Shown piece after piece: positions 51,933-60,061 of a DNA stretch of 64,000 bases. The notes beneath the pieces are model-generated. The model was not told the origin of the DNA and made no database searches. It worked only from the letters and a program-made list of their open reading frames with translations. Within the stretch, counting starts at the first letter, position 1. Each line of letters opens with the position of its first letter. Position numbers and translations under genes: made by a program. The DNA comes from Longispora fulva. Lineage in GTDB: Bacteria; Actinomycetota; Actinomycetes; Mycobacteriales; Micromonosporaceae. The DNA is taken from contig NZ_JADOUF010000001.1 in assembly GCF_015751905.1 (NCBI RefSeq), positions 2,914,001-2,978,000 on the forward strand. Reading direction: 5' to 3'.

Positions 51933-53455
51933 GTCTTCTCGAGCTGCACCCGGCCGTAGCCGCCGAGCTTCGGCAGTTCGCGGACCTTCTTCGCGGCCAG
52001 GTCGACCCCGTCGGCCATGCCCCACAGCAGGTACCCGGACTTGTCGTGCTCGATCTTCTGCAGCTCGCGCAGGGTGTCCTTGCGCGCGGACTCATCGACG
52101 GTGCTGACGACCTTGCGGTACGCCTCGTCGAACGCCGGCTCCTTCCACGCCGTCTCGTTCATCGCGGCCTCGGAGTTCATCGTCTTGCCGGCGAAGAACA
52201 CGACGGAGTCGTTGGTGCCCCAGTAGGTGGTGCACAGCGGGGCCTTCTGCCAGCTGGCGTCCCAGAACGTGGTGGAGTCCTGCTTGACGACCTCCATCTT
52301 CACGCCGAGGTCCTTGAGCTGGGTGGCGAACAGGGTCGCCGACTCCGCCAGGCCCGGGATGTCCTCGGAGGTGAACAGCTGGTACGTCCCACCCAGGTCG
52401 AAGCCGGCGTCGGCGAGGAGCTGCTTGGCCTTCGCCAGGTCGCGGCGGCGCTGCGGGAGGTCCTTGGCGTAGGCCGGGTCGGCGGTGCCGAGCACGTCGT
52501 TGGCCACGGTGCCGTAGCCGGACAGTGCCTGCTTGACCATGGCCTCGCGGTCGCAGGCGAGCTTGAACGCCTCGCGGACCCGGACGTCGGCGTACGGGCC
52601 GTCGGACGTGCGCATCAAAAACGGCATCGCCATGTCGTTGAGGCGGCGCACGATCTGCACGTCCGGCTTGCCCTCGGCGACCCGGGCGGCGACCGCGCCG
52701 ACGTTGGAGGCCACGTCGATCTGGTTGGTGAGCAGCGCGTTGGCCATCGCCTGGGGGCTGTCGAACATGGTGACCTCGATCGCGTCGAGGAGCACCTGGC
52801 CGCCGTGCCACGTGTCGTTGCGGACCAGCTTGGCGTTGCCGCCGGAGTAGGACACCAGCTTGAACGGGCCCGTGCCGGGCGCGCCGGCGATCTCGGCGGT
52901 GTCCTTCTTCACGGTGAACGTCGTCAGCCGGGCCAGCAGCGGCAGCTCGCTGTTCGGGTAGTCCGAGGTCAGCACCACCTTGTTGCGGCCCTCGGCCTTG
53001 ATGTTGTCCGGCGCGACCCCGGGCAGCCGGGACTTGCCCGACGGGGTGTTGCGCAGCCGGACGAGCGACCACGCCACGTCCTCGGCGGTGACCGGGGAGC
53101 CGTCGTGGAAGGTGGCGTTGTCGGGGATCGTGAACGTCCACCGCTTCAGGTCCGCGCTGGACTCCCACTTGGTGGCCAGCCGGGGTGCGACGTTGCTGGT
53201 CGCGCCGGGCACGGTCAGCGCGTCGTAGACCAGGCTGATGATCAGGTAGTCGCTCTCGTTGTTCTGCACGCCGTGCGGGTCGCGGGTGATCGCTGACGCC
53301 TTGCCCAGCGCGCCGATCCGCAGGGTGCCGCCCTTGCGCGGCGAGGTCGCCGGCCCGGGCGCGGCGGTGTCCTTGCCGTTGTCGCAGGCCGACAGCAGGA
53401 CGGTCGCGCCGGCGGCGGCACCGACCCCGAGGAGGTGGCGTCTGGTCAGGTTCAC
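51917..53455 (-). CDS. Solute-binding lipoprotein of the Opp/Dpp-type importer (SBP_bac_5)
   Basis: A 512-aa extracytoplasmic binding protein. It has a Tat-type signal (LTRRHLLGVG), a lipobox (LLSAC) and the family-5 fold with the WTFTIPDNATFHDGSPVTAEDVAW signature shared by peptide, nickel and metallophore binders (quoted in two parts: WTFTIPDNATFHDG and SPVTAEDVAW). I chose the GTG 9 nt behind AAGGAA, which gives the usual signal peptide; a GTG 18 nt further up is possible. The iron box upstream suggests that the ligand is a metal complex, siderophore or heme rather than a nutrient peptide. Confidence 0.9.
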   Translation of the reverse strand: MNLTRRHLLGVGAAAGATVLLSACDNGKDTAAPGPATSPRKGGTLRIGALGKASAITRDPHGVQNNESDYLIISLVYDALTVPGATSNVAPRLATKWESSADLKRWTFTIPDNATFHDGSPVTAEDVAWSLVRLRNTPSGKSRLPGVAPDNIKAEGRNKVVLTSDYPNSELPLLARLTTFTVKKDTAEIAGAPGTGPFKLVSYSGGNAKLVRNDTWHGGQVLLDAIEVTMFDSPQAMANALLTNQIDVASNVGAVAARVAEGKPDVQIVRRLNDMAMPFLMRTSDGPYADVRVREAFKLACDREAMVKQALSGYGTVANDVLGTADPAYAKDLPQRRRDLAKAKQLLADAGFDLGGTYQLFTSEDIPGLAESATLFATQLKDLGVKMEVVKQDSTTFWDASWQKAPLCTTYWGTNDSVVFFAGKTMNSEAAMNETAWKEPAFDEAYRKVVSTVDESARKDTLRELQKIEHDKSGYLLWGMADGVDLAAKKVRELPKLGGYGRVQLEKTWLAN

Positions 53456-53488
53456 GGCAGGGAATTCCTTCACGATGGCGAGGCGGAG

Positions 53489-53507
53489 CTAGGTATGCCT
53501 ACCCTAA
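53489..53507 (-). promoter_or_regulatory. Iron box (DtxR/IdeR/DmdR operator) before the ABC importer operon
   Basis: On the minus strand TTAGGGTAGGCATACCTAG matches the 19-bp iron-box consensus TTAGGTTAGGCTAACCTAA at 15 positions. It lies about 35-50 bp upstream of the binding-protein start, a normal repressor position. The rest of the 350-bp gap to the MATE gene shows no gene. Confidence 0.75.
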
Positions 53508-53805
53508 GTTGATCGTGTCGCGCAAGCCCACTCTGCCGACACATCCACGAAGATCCGTGCCGTACCGACCTCCGCGCAGGTCGTGGCCATGTCGTCCTCA
53601 CACACCGCCGGAAGGTGCCAACTGTCACAGCCGCGCGGCACTTGCCCGATCGCGGACAGGCGGTTAGCGTTCGACCGCCGCACGCTGGCGGTTTCCCGGG
53701 GCCCCTCGCCGAGCGCGAACCGCATCCCCGGACATCGTGTCCGACGACGACTGGACGGCCGCACGTGATCCTCGACCCCGCCGCCCCGATCCCGTTCGCC
53801 AGCAC

Positions 53806-55212
53806 ATGAGCTTCGCCACCGACAGCCGCCGGCTCCTCGCGCTGGCCGTCCCCATCGCCCTCACCCAACTCGCCCAGGTCGCCCTCACCACCACCGACAC
53901 GGTCATGATGGGGCTCCTCGGCACCCGGTCCCTGGCCGCCGGCGGACTGGCCATCGTGCTGTTCAACCAGCTGCGGACCATGGGCGTCGGCATGGTCACC
54001 GCCGTCGGCAACCAGGTCGCGGCGGCGACCGCCCGGGCCTCTGAAATGGACGGTGCGGCCGGCCGGCCGGGCCGGGACTCCCCCGGCCCCGCCGTGCGGG
54101 AGAAGGTCCGCGACCTCGTCCGCGCCGCCCTCGTGCTCGCCACCACCGCCGGGATCATCGGCGCGCTGCTCATGGTCGGGTGCGGCCGAGCCCTCGTGTG
54201 GCTCGGCCAGGACCCCGACGTCGTGCGCGCCGCCCGGCCGATACTGCTCGCCCTGGCCCCCGGGCTCGTGCCGTGCCTGTGGTTCCAGGTCATCCGCCAG
54301 TACACCGTGGGGATGCGCCGCCCCAGCGCCCTCGTGTGGATCACCGTCGTGTCGATCGCCGTCAACGCCGCCCTGAACTGGGGATTCATCCACGGCACCG
54401 CAGGGCTGCCCCGCCTCGGCCTGGCCGGGATCGGGCTGGCCACCAGCTCGGTGTACGTGGCGACCTTCGCGGCCCTGTACACCGTGACCCGTCGCGACGC
54501 TGTCCTCGCCCCAATGCTGTCCCTGCGCCTGTGGCGGGCCCGGCCGGCCACGATCCGCCGACTCGCCGGCCTCGGCGCGCCGATCGCCGCCACCTACGGC
54601 TCAGAAGCCGGGTTCTTCTCCGTCGTCGCCCTGCTCATCGGCAGCCTCGGCGCCTCGGCCCTGGCCGCGCACACCGTCGTCAACCAGCTCGTCTACATCG
54701 TCTTCCAGGTCACCGTCGGACTGTCGCACGCCGCGTCGATCAGCGTCAGCCAGGAGATCGCCCGGGGCCGGGTCGCCGACGCCGGCCGGGCCGCCCGCAC
54801 CGCCCTGACCCACGGCGCGATCCTGTTGGGCGTCCTCGCGGTCGTCTACCTCGCGGTGCCCGACCTCGTCCTGCGCCCCTTCCTCGACCCCGCCGACCAC
54901 GCCGCGACGACCATCGCCGTGCAACTCCTGGCCGTGGCGGCGGTACTGCAGTTCGCCGACAGCGCCCAGAACATCGCAGTCGGCCTCCTGCGCGGACTCG
55001 ACGACACGAAAGCCGGATTCCGCATGACCCTCGTCGGCTACTGGGCCGTCGGCCTGCCCGTCGCATGGCTGATCGGGCGGGTGCTGCTCCCCGGCGCGGT
55101 CGGAGTGTGGATCGGTCTCGCCACCGGACTGACCGTCACAGCGGTCCTCCTGCTGCGCCGGTTCCACAGGGCGCTGGCCGCACGGGTGGAGTCCGTGGCC
55201 ATCGCCGGGTAG
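53806..55212 (+). CDS. MATE-family multidrug/metabolite exporter
   Basis: A 468-aa, 12-TM antiporter with the two-bundle MATE symmetry. Typical segments are VPIALTQLAQVALTTTDTVMMGLLG near the start (quoted as ALTQLAQVALTTTDTVMMG), the mid-protein GLAGIGLATS, and LGAPIAATYGSEAGFF opening the second half. It expels cationic or aromatic compounds with H+ or Na+. The ATG is preferred; an in-frame GTG at 53737 adds 23 polar residues. Its divergence from an iron-regulated importer allows a siderophore-export role, but no iron box faces it. Confidence 0.9.
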   Translation: MSFATDSRRLLALAVPIALTQLAQVALTTTDTVMMGLLGTRSLAAGGLAIVLFNQLRTMGVGMVTAVGNQVAAATARASEMDGAAGRPGRDSPGPAVREKVRDLVRAALVLATTAGIIGALLMVGCGRALVWLGQDPDVVRAARPILLALAPGLVPCLWFQVIRQYTVGMRRPSALVWITVVSIAVNAALNWGFIHGTAGLPRLGLAGIGLATSSVYVATFAALYTVTRRDAVLAPMLSLRLWRARPATIRRLAGLGAPIAATYGSEAGFFSVVALLIGSLGASALAAHTVVNQLVYIVFQVTVGLSHAASISVSQEIARGRVADAGRAARTALTHGAILLGVLAVVYLAVPDLVLRPFLDPADHAATTIAVQLLAVAAVLQFADSAQNIAVGLLRGLDDTKAGFRMTLVGYWAVGLPVAWLIGRVLLPGAVGVWIGLATGLTVTAVLLLRRFHRALAARVESVAIAG

Positions 55213-55233
55213 CCGCGACGGGTGGCCCGACCC

Positions 55234-55269
55234 CCTGCGGCTGCCCGCCCCTCGGCAGGCAGCCGCAGG
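55234..55269. terminator. Bidirectional hairpin terminator between MATE and ZIP genes
   Basis: CCTGCGGCTGCC pairs perfectly with GGCAGCCGCAGG around a 12-nt loop, in the 60-bp gap between convergent stops. Confidence 0.75.
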
Positions 55270-55272
55270 TGG

Positions 55273-56121
55273 TCACACGCCGGCGGCGGTGACGATGAAA
55301 TCGGTGGCGAATCCGGCGATGAGGCCCGTGGCCAGGCCCCAGTACAGCAGCTGGGCGCGGCCGAGTTTGTCGGCGACGCGCAGAAGCTGGACGACGACGT
55401 ACAGGATCGAGCCGGCGGCCAGGGCCAGGAACACCAGGTACAGGGTCTCGTTGACGAACGACTGGCCGATCAGCGTGCCGATGAACGTCGGGCCGCCGCC
55501 GATGAGCCCCATCAGCGCGAGGAACCCCCAGCCGGGCCGGTCACCGTCGGCGGCGAGCGGCGCGGTGATACCGAAGCCCTCGGTGGCGTTGTGCAGCCCG
55601 AAGCCGACGATGAGCAGCACCGCCAGGCTCAGCTCGCCCTTGGCCGCCGACTGGCCGATCGCCAGGCCCTCGGAGAAGTTGTGCAGGCCGATCCCGACGG
55701 CGATGAGCAGCGCCAGGCGGCGGGCCGGGGACGCCAGCCCCAGTGAGCGGGTCACCGGTCCGCCGAGCTCTCCGGCGGTCATCGCGCCCGGACCGCCCTT
55801 GGGACGTCGCCCCATCCACTGGTCGTAGTAGACGAGGCTGAGCAGGCCGATGACCAGGCCGACCGCCAGGACGGTCGACAGGTACGCGAAGTGGCCCCAC
55901 CCCTCGTGCTTGTCGCCGGTCGCGGCCTTCAAGGCCTCCTCCACCGGCTCGACGGCATGGGTCAGCACGTCCCAGAGCAGGAACAACAAGATCCCGATCG
56001 CGCTCGCGTTGAGGAACGCGCGCAGGCCCACCGACGGAGTGCGCAACCGCGCGACCGGCAGGCCCAGGAAGATCGTGAAACCGGCGATGGCACCGAGGAT
56101 GAGTATCTGCGTCGAGCTCAT
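55273..56121 (-). CDS. ZIP-family divalent-metal permease
   Basis: A 282-aa, eight-TM transporter. The two metal-site helices carry GIGLHNFSEGLAIG near 172 and GFGLHNATEGFG near 202, the H-N-x-x-E-G signature of ZIP/ZupT proteins; GPTFIGTLIG lies in a later helix. It should import Fe2+, Mn2+ or Zn2+. The ATG follows GGAGAGG by 6 nt. The strong inverted repeat upstream with iron-box features implies metal-responsive repression. Confidence 0.92.
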   Translation of the reverse strand: MSSTQILILGAIAGFTIFLGLPVARLRTPSVGLRAFLNASAIGILLFLLWDVLTHAVEPVEEALKAATGDKHEGWGHFAYLSTVLAVGLVIGLLSLVYYDQWMGRRPKGGPGAMTAGELGGPVTRSLGLASPARRLALLIAVGIGLHNFSEGLAIGQSAAKGELSLAVLLIVGFGLHNATEGFGITAPLAADGDRPGWGFLALMGLIGGGPTFIGTLIGQSFVNETLYLVFLALAAGSILYVVVQLLRVADKLGRAQLLYWGLATGLIAGFATDFIVTAAGV

Positions 56122-56164
56122 AGGTGACCTCTCCTGTGCACGGATGCCACGTCCCCACCGTGAC

Positions 56165-56204
56165 AATGAAGGCAAGCCTTACCGAGGTGAGGCTTGCCTT
56201 CATT
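56165..56204. promoter_or_regulatory. Metal-regulator operator: 14-bp perfect inverted repeat upstream of the ZIP gene
   Basis: AATGAAGGCAAGCC and GGCTTGCCTTCATT flank TTACCGAGGTGA. Within it AGGTGAGGCTTGCCT and its mirror half each resemble the iron-box core (GTTAGGCTAACCT type), about 12 of 19 matches. It is 44 bp before the ZIP start. DtxR/IdeR or MntR-like binding is likely; Zur is possible. Confidence 0.65.
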
Positions 56205-56415
56205 AGTGGTGTGCGGTGACCTGCTGTCAAGTCGCACTCACAGAGAGGTTTCATCACTGTTATGTGGCTCCGCTGACACTGGTCAGTCGCCCCCATGACG
56301 ACGGAGAGCCTTCGCGAACCGGCGGTTCTCAGCGTCTTCTTACCTTCGCGGCTGGAGGATCATCCATATCGGCCGCGACCGAACAGCTGCCGGCGAAGGG
56401 ACACGAAACGCATCC

Positions 56416-57177
56416 ATGGCTACTCCGCCGTCACCCGCCAGAACGCTCCGCGCTCCCGTGGTGTGGACATCGGCGGGGTGCGCGGTCGGATTCGGCGCGT
56501 TGGCGATCGTGGCCGGGAGCCGGCACGGGGCGACCGCGCTGGACTCCACCGTGTGGCGCTTCCTCCTCGAACACCGCACCCACACCCTGAACTCCGTCAT
56601 GAAGGCGGTCACCGCCGCCGGCAGTGGTGTCGTGCTCACGCCCCTGGCCGTCATCGGCGCGGGTGTGGCCGGATGGCGGGCCAGATCCTGGCTGCCGGCG
56701 GTGTTCGTCGCCGTCACCACGGTCGGAGTGTCGCTGCTGACCACCGCGTTCAAGATCCTCTTCGCCCGGCCCCGGCCACCGGCCGCGCTGGCCGAGGTCA
56801 CCGCCGGTGGCTGGGCGTTCCCGTCAGGGCACGCCGCCAACACCACGGCGGTGGTGGGCGTACTCGCCGTGGTCGCCTGGACCCAGCTGACCTCCCGCCG
56901 AGCACGCTGGTTGACCACCGGGGTGGCGGCGCTGGTGGTGCTGGCCGTCGGAACAAGCCGCCTGTACCTCGGCGTGCACTGGCTCACCGACGTCGCGGCC
57001 GGATACCTGATGGCCGGCTGCTGGCTGGCTGCCGCCCTGGCGACCCTCGGCCCGTACTGCCTCGGCCGCGACCGCCATCCGGCCCACGCGGTGACCACCG
57101 CGGAGCCGACGGCGGCCCACGACGAGGCCGGGCACCGCGACGGGACGGGAACCGAGGAGTCAGGGCGCGGCTGCTGA
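56416..57177 (+). CDS. PAP2-superfamily membrane phosphatase
   Basis: A 253-aa, six-TM lipid phosphatase. The three catalytic motifs are complete: KILFARPRP near 116, PSGH near 136 and SRLYLGVHWLTD near 180. Substrates in this family are phosphatidic acid, phosphatidylglycerol phosphate or undecaprenyl diphosphate. The C-terminal 30 residues are hydrophilic and histidine-containing. The 200-bp upstream region shows no gene. Confidence 0.9.
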   Translation: MATPPSPARTLRAPVVWTSAGCAVGFGALAIVAGSRHGATALDSTVWRFLLEHRTHTLNSVMKAVTAAGSGVVLTPLAVIGAGVAGWRARSWLPAVFVAVTTVGVSLLTTAFKILFARPRPPAALAEVTAGGWAFPSGHAANTTAVVGVLAVVAWTQLTSRRARWLTTGVAALVVLAVGTSRLYLGVHWLTDVAAGYLMAGCWLAAALATLGPYCLGRDRHPAHAVTTAEPTAAHDEAGHRDGTGTEESGRGC

Positions 57178-57259
57178 CCGTCGAGCACAACGGCGCCACC
57201 CTGGGTAGGCGACTTTTCGTTCAGGGTCTTCTTATGTGCCGTGCGGACACTGACGCATC

Positions 57260-58057
57260 GTGACGACTAACACGCAGCGGGGCCAGGCCACCGCAATCGG
57301 CTCCCGGTTGATCAACAAGGTCCCCGAGGTCACCGTCTACTTCTGGATCATCAAGGTGCTGGCCACCACCGTCGGTGAGACGGCCGCCGATTTCCTGAAC
57401 ACCGGCCTGCATCTGGGTCTGGGCGGCACCTCCGCGGCGATGGGCGTGCTGTTGGCCGTGGTGCTGGTCGTGCAGGTACGGGTCCGGCGGTACGTGCCGG
57501 CGCTGTACTGGGCGGCGGTGGTGGTGATCAGCGTGGTCGGCACACTGGTGACCGACAATCTGACCGACAGCCTCGGCGTGCCGCTGGAGGTGAGCAGCGT
57601 CGTATTCGCCGTCGCCCTGGCCGCGACGTTCGGCGCCTGGTACTTCAGCGAACGCACCCTGTCCATCCGCGCCGTGTACCGCGGCCGCCGGGAGGCCTTC
57701 TACTGGCTGGCGGTGCTGTTCACCTTCGCGCTGGGCACCGCAGCCGGCGACCTGGTCGCCGAAGGGCTCAACCTCGGGTACTGGAAATCCGCACTCGGCT
57801 TCGGCGTCGCGATCGGGCTCGTCGTGGCGGCGCGCTACGCCGTGAAACTCAACATCATCGTGGCGTTCTGGATCGCGTACGTGCTCACCCGCCCGCTCGG
57901 CGCGTCGCTCGGCGACTACCTGTCCCAGGACCGCGACGAGGGCGGCCTGCAGCTCGGCACGGTCACCACCAGCATCCTGTTCCTGGTCACCATCCTGGGA
58001 GTCGTCATCTACCTCACGGTGACCGGCAAGGACGCGCGCACCGGCCGGTCGACGTGA
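57260..58057 (+). CDS. DUF347/COG4705 repeat membrane protein
   Basis: A 265-aa protein made of four repeats of about 60 residues, each with two TM helices and a conserved G-x-x-x-x-D element: KVLATTVGETAADFLN, SVVGTLVTDNLTD, FALGTAAGDLVAEGLN and VLTRPLGASLGDYL. The family is widespread next to PAP2 and DedA genes and two-component systems but lacks a proven function. GTG start; the stop is in GTGA overlap with the DedA gene. Confidence 0.85.
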   Translation: MTTNTQRGQATAIGSRLINKVPEVTVYFWIIKVLATTVGETAADFLNTGLHLGLGGTSAAMGVLLAVVLVVQVRVRRYVPALYWAAVVVISVVGTLVTDNLTDSLGVPLEVSSVVFAVALAATFGAWYFSERTLSIRAVYRGRREAFYWLAVLFTFALGTAAGDLVAEGLNLGYWKSALGFGVAIGLVVAARYAVKLNIIVAFWIAYVLTRPLGASLGDYLSQDRDEGGLQLGTVTTSILFLVTILGVVIYLTVTGKDARTGRST

Positions 58058-58716
58058 CGGTCCTGCACGCCGCCGTGGCGGCGAACCCTCTCGACCCGAA
58101 ATCCCTGCTCGGCGCGTTCGGGCTGATCGGTGTCCTGGTGATCGTGTTCGCCGAGACGGGGCTGCTGATCGGATTCTTCCTGCCCGGAGACTCGCTGCTG
58201 TTCCTGGCCGGTGTCGCGGCCTCACCGTTCGCCGAGCGCCTCGTCGGGCTGCACCTGCCGCTGTCAACGCTGCTGGTCGGAGCGCCGGTGTGCGCGATCG
58301 CCGGCGCCCAGCTCGGGCATCTGTTAGGCGCGCGGTGGGGTCGGCGACTGTTCGACCGACCCGACTCGCGACTGTTCAAACGCGCCTACGTCGAGCGCGC
58401 CGAGCACTCCTTCGCCCGGTTCGGGCCGGCGAAGGCGGTGATCCTGGCACGGTTCATCCCGGTGGTGCGCACGTTCCTCAACCCGGTCGCCGGGATCGTG
58501 GGCATGCCGGCCCGGCGGTTCGCCATCTACAACGTGCTCGGCGCGGTGCTGTGGGCCGACGGGGTCGTTCTCGCCGGCTACAAGCTCGCCGACGTGATCC
58601 CGGCGGCCGTGCTCGACCGGTACCTGCTGCCCGCCGTGGCCCTGGTCGTCGCGGTGTCGTTGGCCCCGGTGGTGGTGGAGTTCCTCCGCGAGCGGCGGCG
58701 CGTCAGCGCCCCGTGA
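58054..58716 (+). CDS. DedA/SNARE-associated (VTT) family membrane protein
   Basis: A 220-aa membrane protein. It shows ETGLLIGFFLPGDSLLF near 30, the ARFIPVVRTFLNPVAGIVGM core near 133 with the paired Arg and Pro, and C-terminal TM helices. DedA proteins include undecaprenyl-phosphate translocases, which return the cell-wall lipid carrier to the inner leaflet. Translationally coupled to the COG4705 gene; its stop is 7 bp from the convergent PAP2 gene. Confidence 0.9.
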   Translation: MTVLHAAVAANPLDPKSLLGAFGLIGVLVIVFAETGLLIGFFLPGDSLLFLAGVAASPFAERLVGLHLPLSTLLVGAPVCAIAGAQLGHLLGARWGRRLFDRPDSRLFKRAYVERAEHSFARFGPAKAVILARFIPVVRTFLNPVAGIVGMPARRFAIYNVLGAVLWADGVVLAGYKLADVIPAAVLDRYLLPAVALVVAVSLAPVVVEFLRERRRVSAP

Positions 58717-58723
58717 GCCGCGG

Positions 58724-59260
58724 TCAGGCTTCCCTGGACGCGGCGGACCTGCGCCGGTGAACCTTGTCGACCAGCCACACCGCACCGGTGGCCACGGCGG
58801 CGATCACGGCGGCGGCGAGGATGTCGCCCGGGTAGTGCACCCCGACCCACACCCGGGCCAGCCCGATCGCCGCCGCCGCGACGGCCAGCACCGCGCCCCA
58901 ACGCCGGTTCAGGAACACCGCCACGCCGAACGCGATGGCGAACGCGGCGGTCGCGTGGTCACTGGGCAGCGACACCCCGTTGTCGTGCGCGATCAGCTGG
59001 TGCACATGGTGGGTCTGGAACGGCCGCAACTGCCCGTTGAGCTGGGCCAGGACCTGCGAGGCCACGAACGCCACCGCCAGCGCGACCCCCAGCAGTGCGA
59101 CCTGCCGGTACCGCCGGCGGCGGACGGCGAGCGCGACGAGTGCCGCGCCGACGGCGAACACGGCGAAGATCAGCCACTGGGCGGTCGCCTCCATCGCGTC
59201 GTCGAGCGCGTCGACGCGGCCGGCGAGGCCGTTGATCAGCTGGAAGATCTGATAGTTCAC
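58724..59260 (-). CDS. PAP2-family phosphatase, BcrC-like undecaprenyl-diphosphatase
   Basis: A 178-aa, five-TM phosphatase resembling BcrC: NGQLRPFQ replaces the K-x6-RP motif, followed by SLPSDHATAAF near 98 and ARVWVGVHYPGD near 137. BcrC-type enzymes release undecaprenyl phosphate from its diphosphate at the outer membrane face and confer bacitracin tolerance. GTG start after GGAATTTCGG; divergent from the response regulator that may control it. Confidence 0.88.
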   Translation of the reverse strand: MNYQIFQLINGLAGRVDALDDAMEATAQWLIFAVFAVGAALVALAVRRRRYRQVALLGVALAVAFVASQVLAQLNGQLRPFQTHHVHQLIAHDNGVSLPSDHATAAFAIAFGVAVFLNRRWGAVLAVAAAAIGLARVWVGVHYPGDILAAAVIAAVATGAVWLVDKVHRRRSAASREA

Positions 59261-59309
59261 CCGAAATTCCCCTCATGGCACTTGTGTCGCCCAAGCCTGC
59301 CAGGCGGGA

Positions 59310-59351
59310 CCTGAGCGCAGGATGAAAGGGTGTTTTCAGCGTGGGCTCAGG
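59310..59351. promoter_or_regulatory. Inverted repeat in the PAP2/response-regulator divergent promoter
   Basis: CCTGAGC and GCTCAGG are arms 28 bp apart in the 126-bp divergent gap. They may be regulator half-sites or an mRNA hairpin. Confidence 0.35.
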
Positions 59352-59386
59352 TCGGGCCCGCCATGATGGCGGCGGAGGTGGTGACG

Positions 59387-60061
59387 GTGCGGGTACTGCT
59401 GGTCGAGGACGAGGCGGCGCTGGCCGAGACGGTCCGCCAGGGCCTGGTCGCCCAGGGCTTCGCCGTCGACGTGGCGGGCACCGGCACCGACGGGCTGTGG
59501 GCGGCCCGGGAGACCGCCTACGACGTGGTGATCTGCGACATCATGCTCCCGGGCCTCAACGGGTATGAGGTGTGCCGTCAGCTCCGGGCCGCCGGAGTGT
59601 GGACCCCGGTGCTGATGCTCACCGCCAAGGACGGAGAGCACGACGAGGCCGACGCGTTCGACCTCGGAGCCGATGACTACCTGACCAAACCGTTCAGCTT
59701 CGTGGTCCTCGTCGCCCGGCTGCACGCGCTCGCGCGCCGGGGCCGCCCGGAACGACCCGTCGTCCTCGTCGTCGGCGACCTGACCCTCGACCCCACGCGG
59801 CGGGTGGCCACGTGGCGCGGCGAACAGGTGGCCTTGACGTCGCGGGAGTTCAGCGTGCTGCACTTCCTGATGCGTCACCGCGGAGACGTGGTGACGCGGA
59901 CCCAGATCCTCGCCGGGGTGTGGGACTCCGCGTTCGACGGCGACTCCAACATCGTCGAGGTGTACATCGGCTACCTGCGCCGCAAACTCGACCCCGGCTC
60001 AGGACCGCCGGTCATCGAGACCATACGCGGCGCCGGCTACCGGCTCACCGACAACCGGTAG
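59387..60061 (+). CDS. OmpR/PhoB-family response regulator
   Basis: A 224-aa regulator. The receiver (1-118) has the acidic pair in LVEDE, phosphoacceptor Asp51 in VVICDIMLPG, and Lys in YLTKPFS. The winged-helix DNA-binding domain (about 128-222) ends in NIVEVYIGYLRRKLD and the IRGAGYRL wing. I chose the GTG 8 nt behind GGAGG; earlier ATGs at 59363/59366 would add residues not typical of the family. Its 3' end overlaps the convergent kinase gene by 63 bp. Confidence 0.93.
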   Translation: MRVLLVEDEAALAETVRQGLVAQGFAVDVAGTGTDGLWAARETAYDVVICDIMLPGLNGYEVCRQLRAAGVWTPVLMLTAKDGEHDEADAFDLGADDYLTKPFSFVVLVARLHALARRGRPERPVVLVVGDLTLDPTRRVATWRGEQVALTSREFSVLHFLMRHRGDVVTRTQILAGVWDSAFDGDSNIVEVYIGYLRRKLDPGSGPPVIETIRGAGYRLTDNR

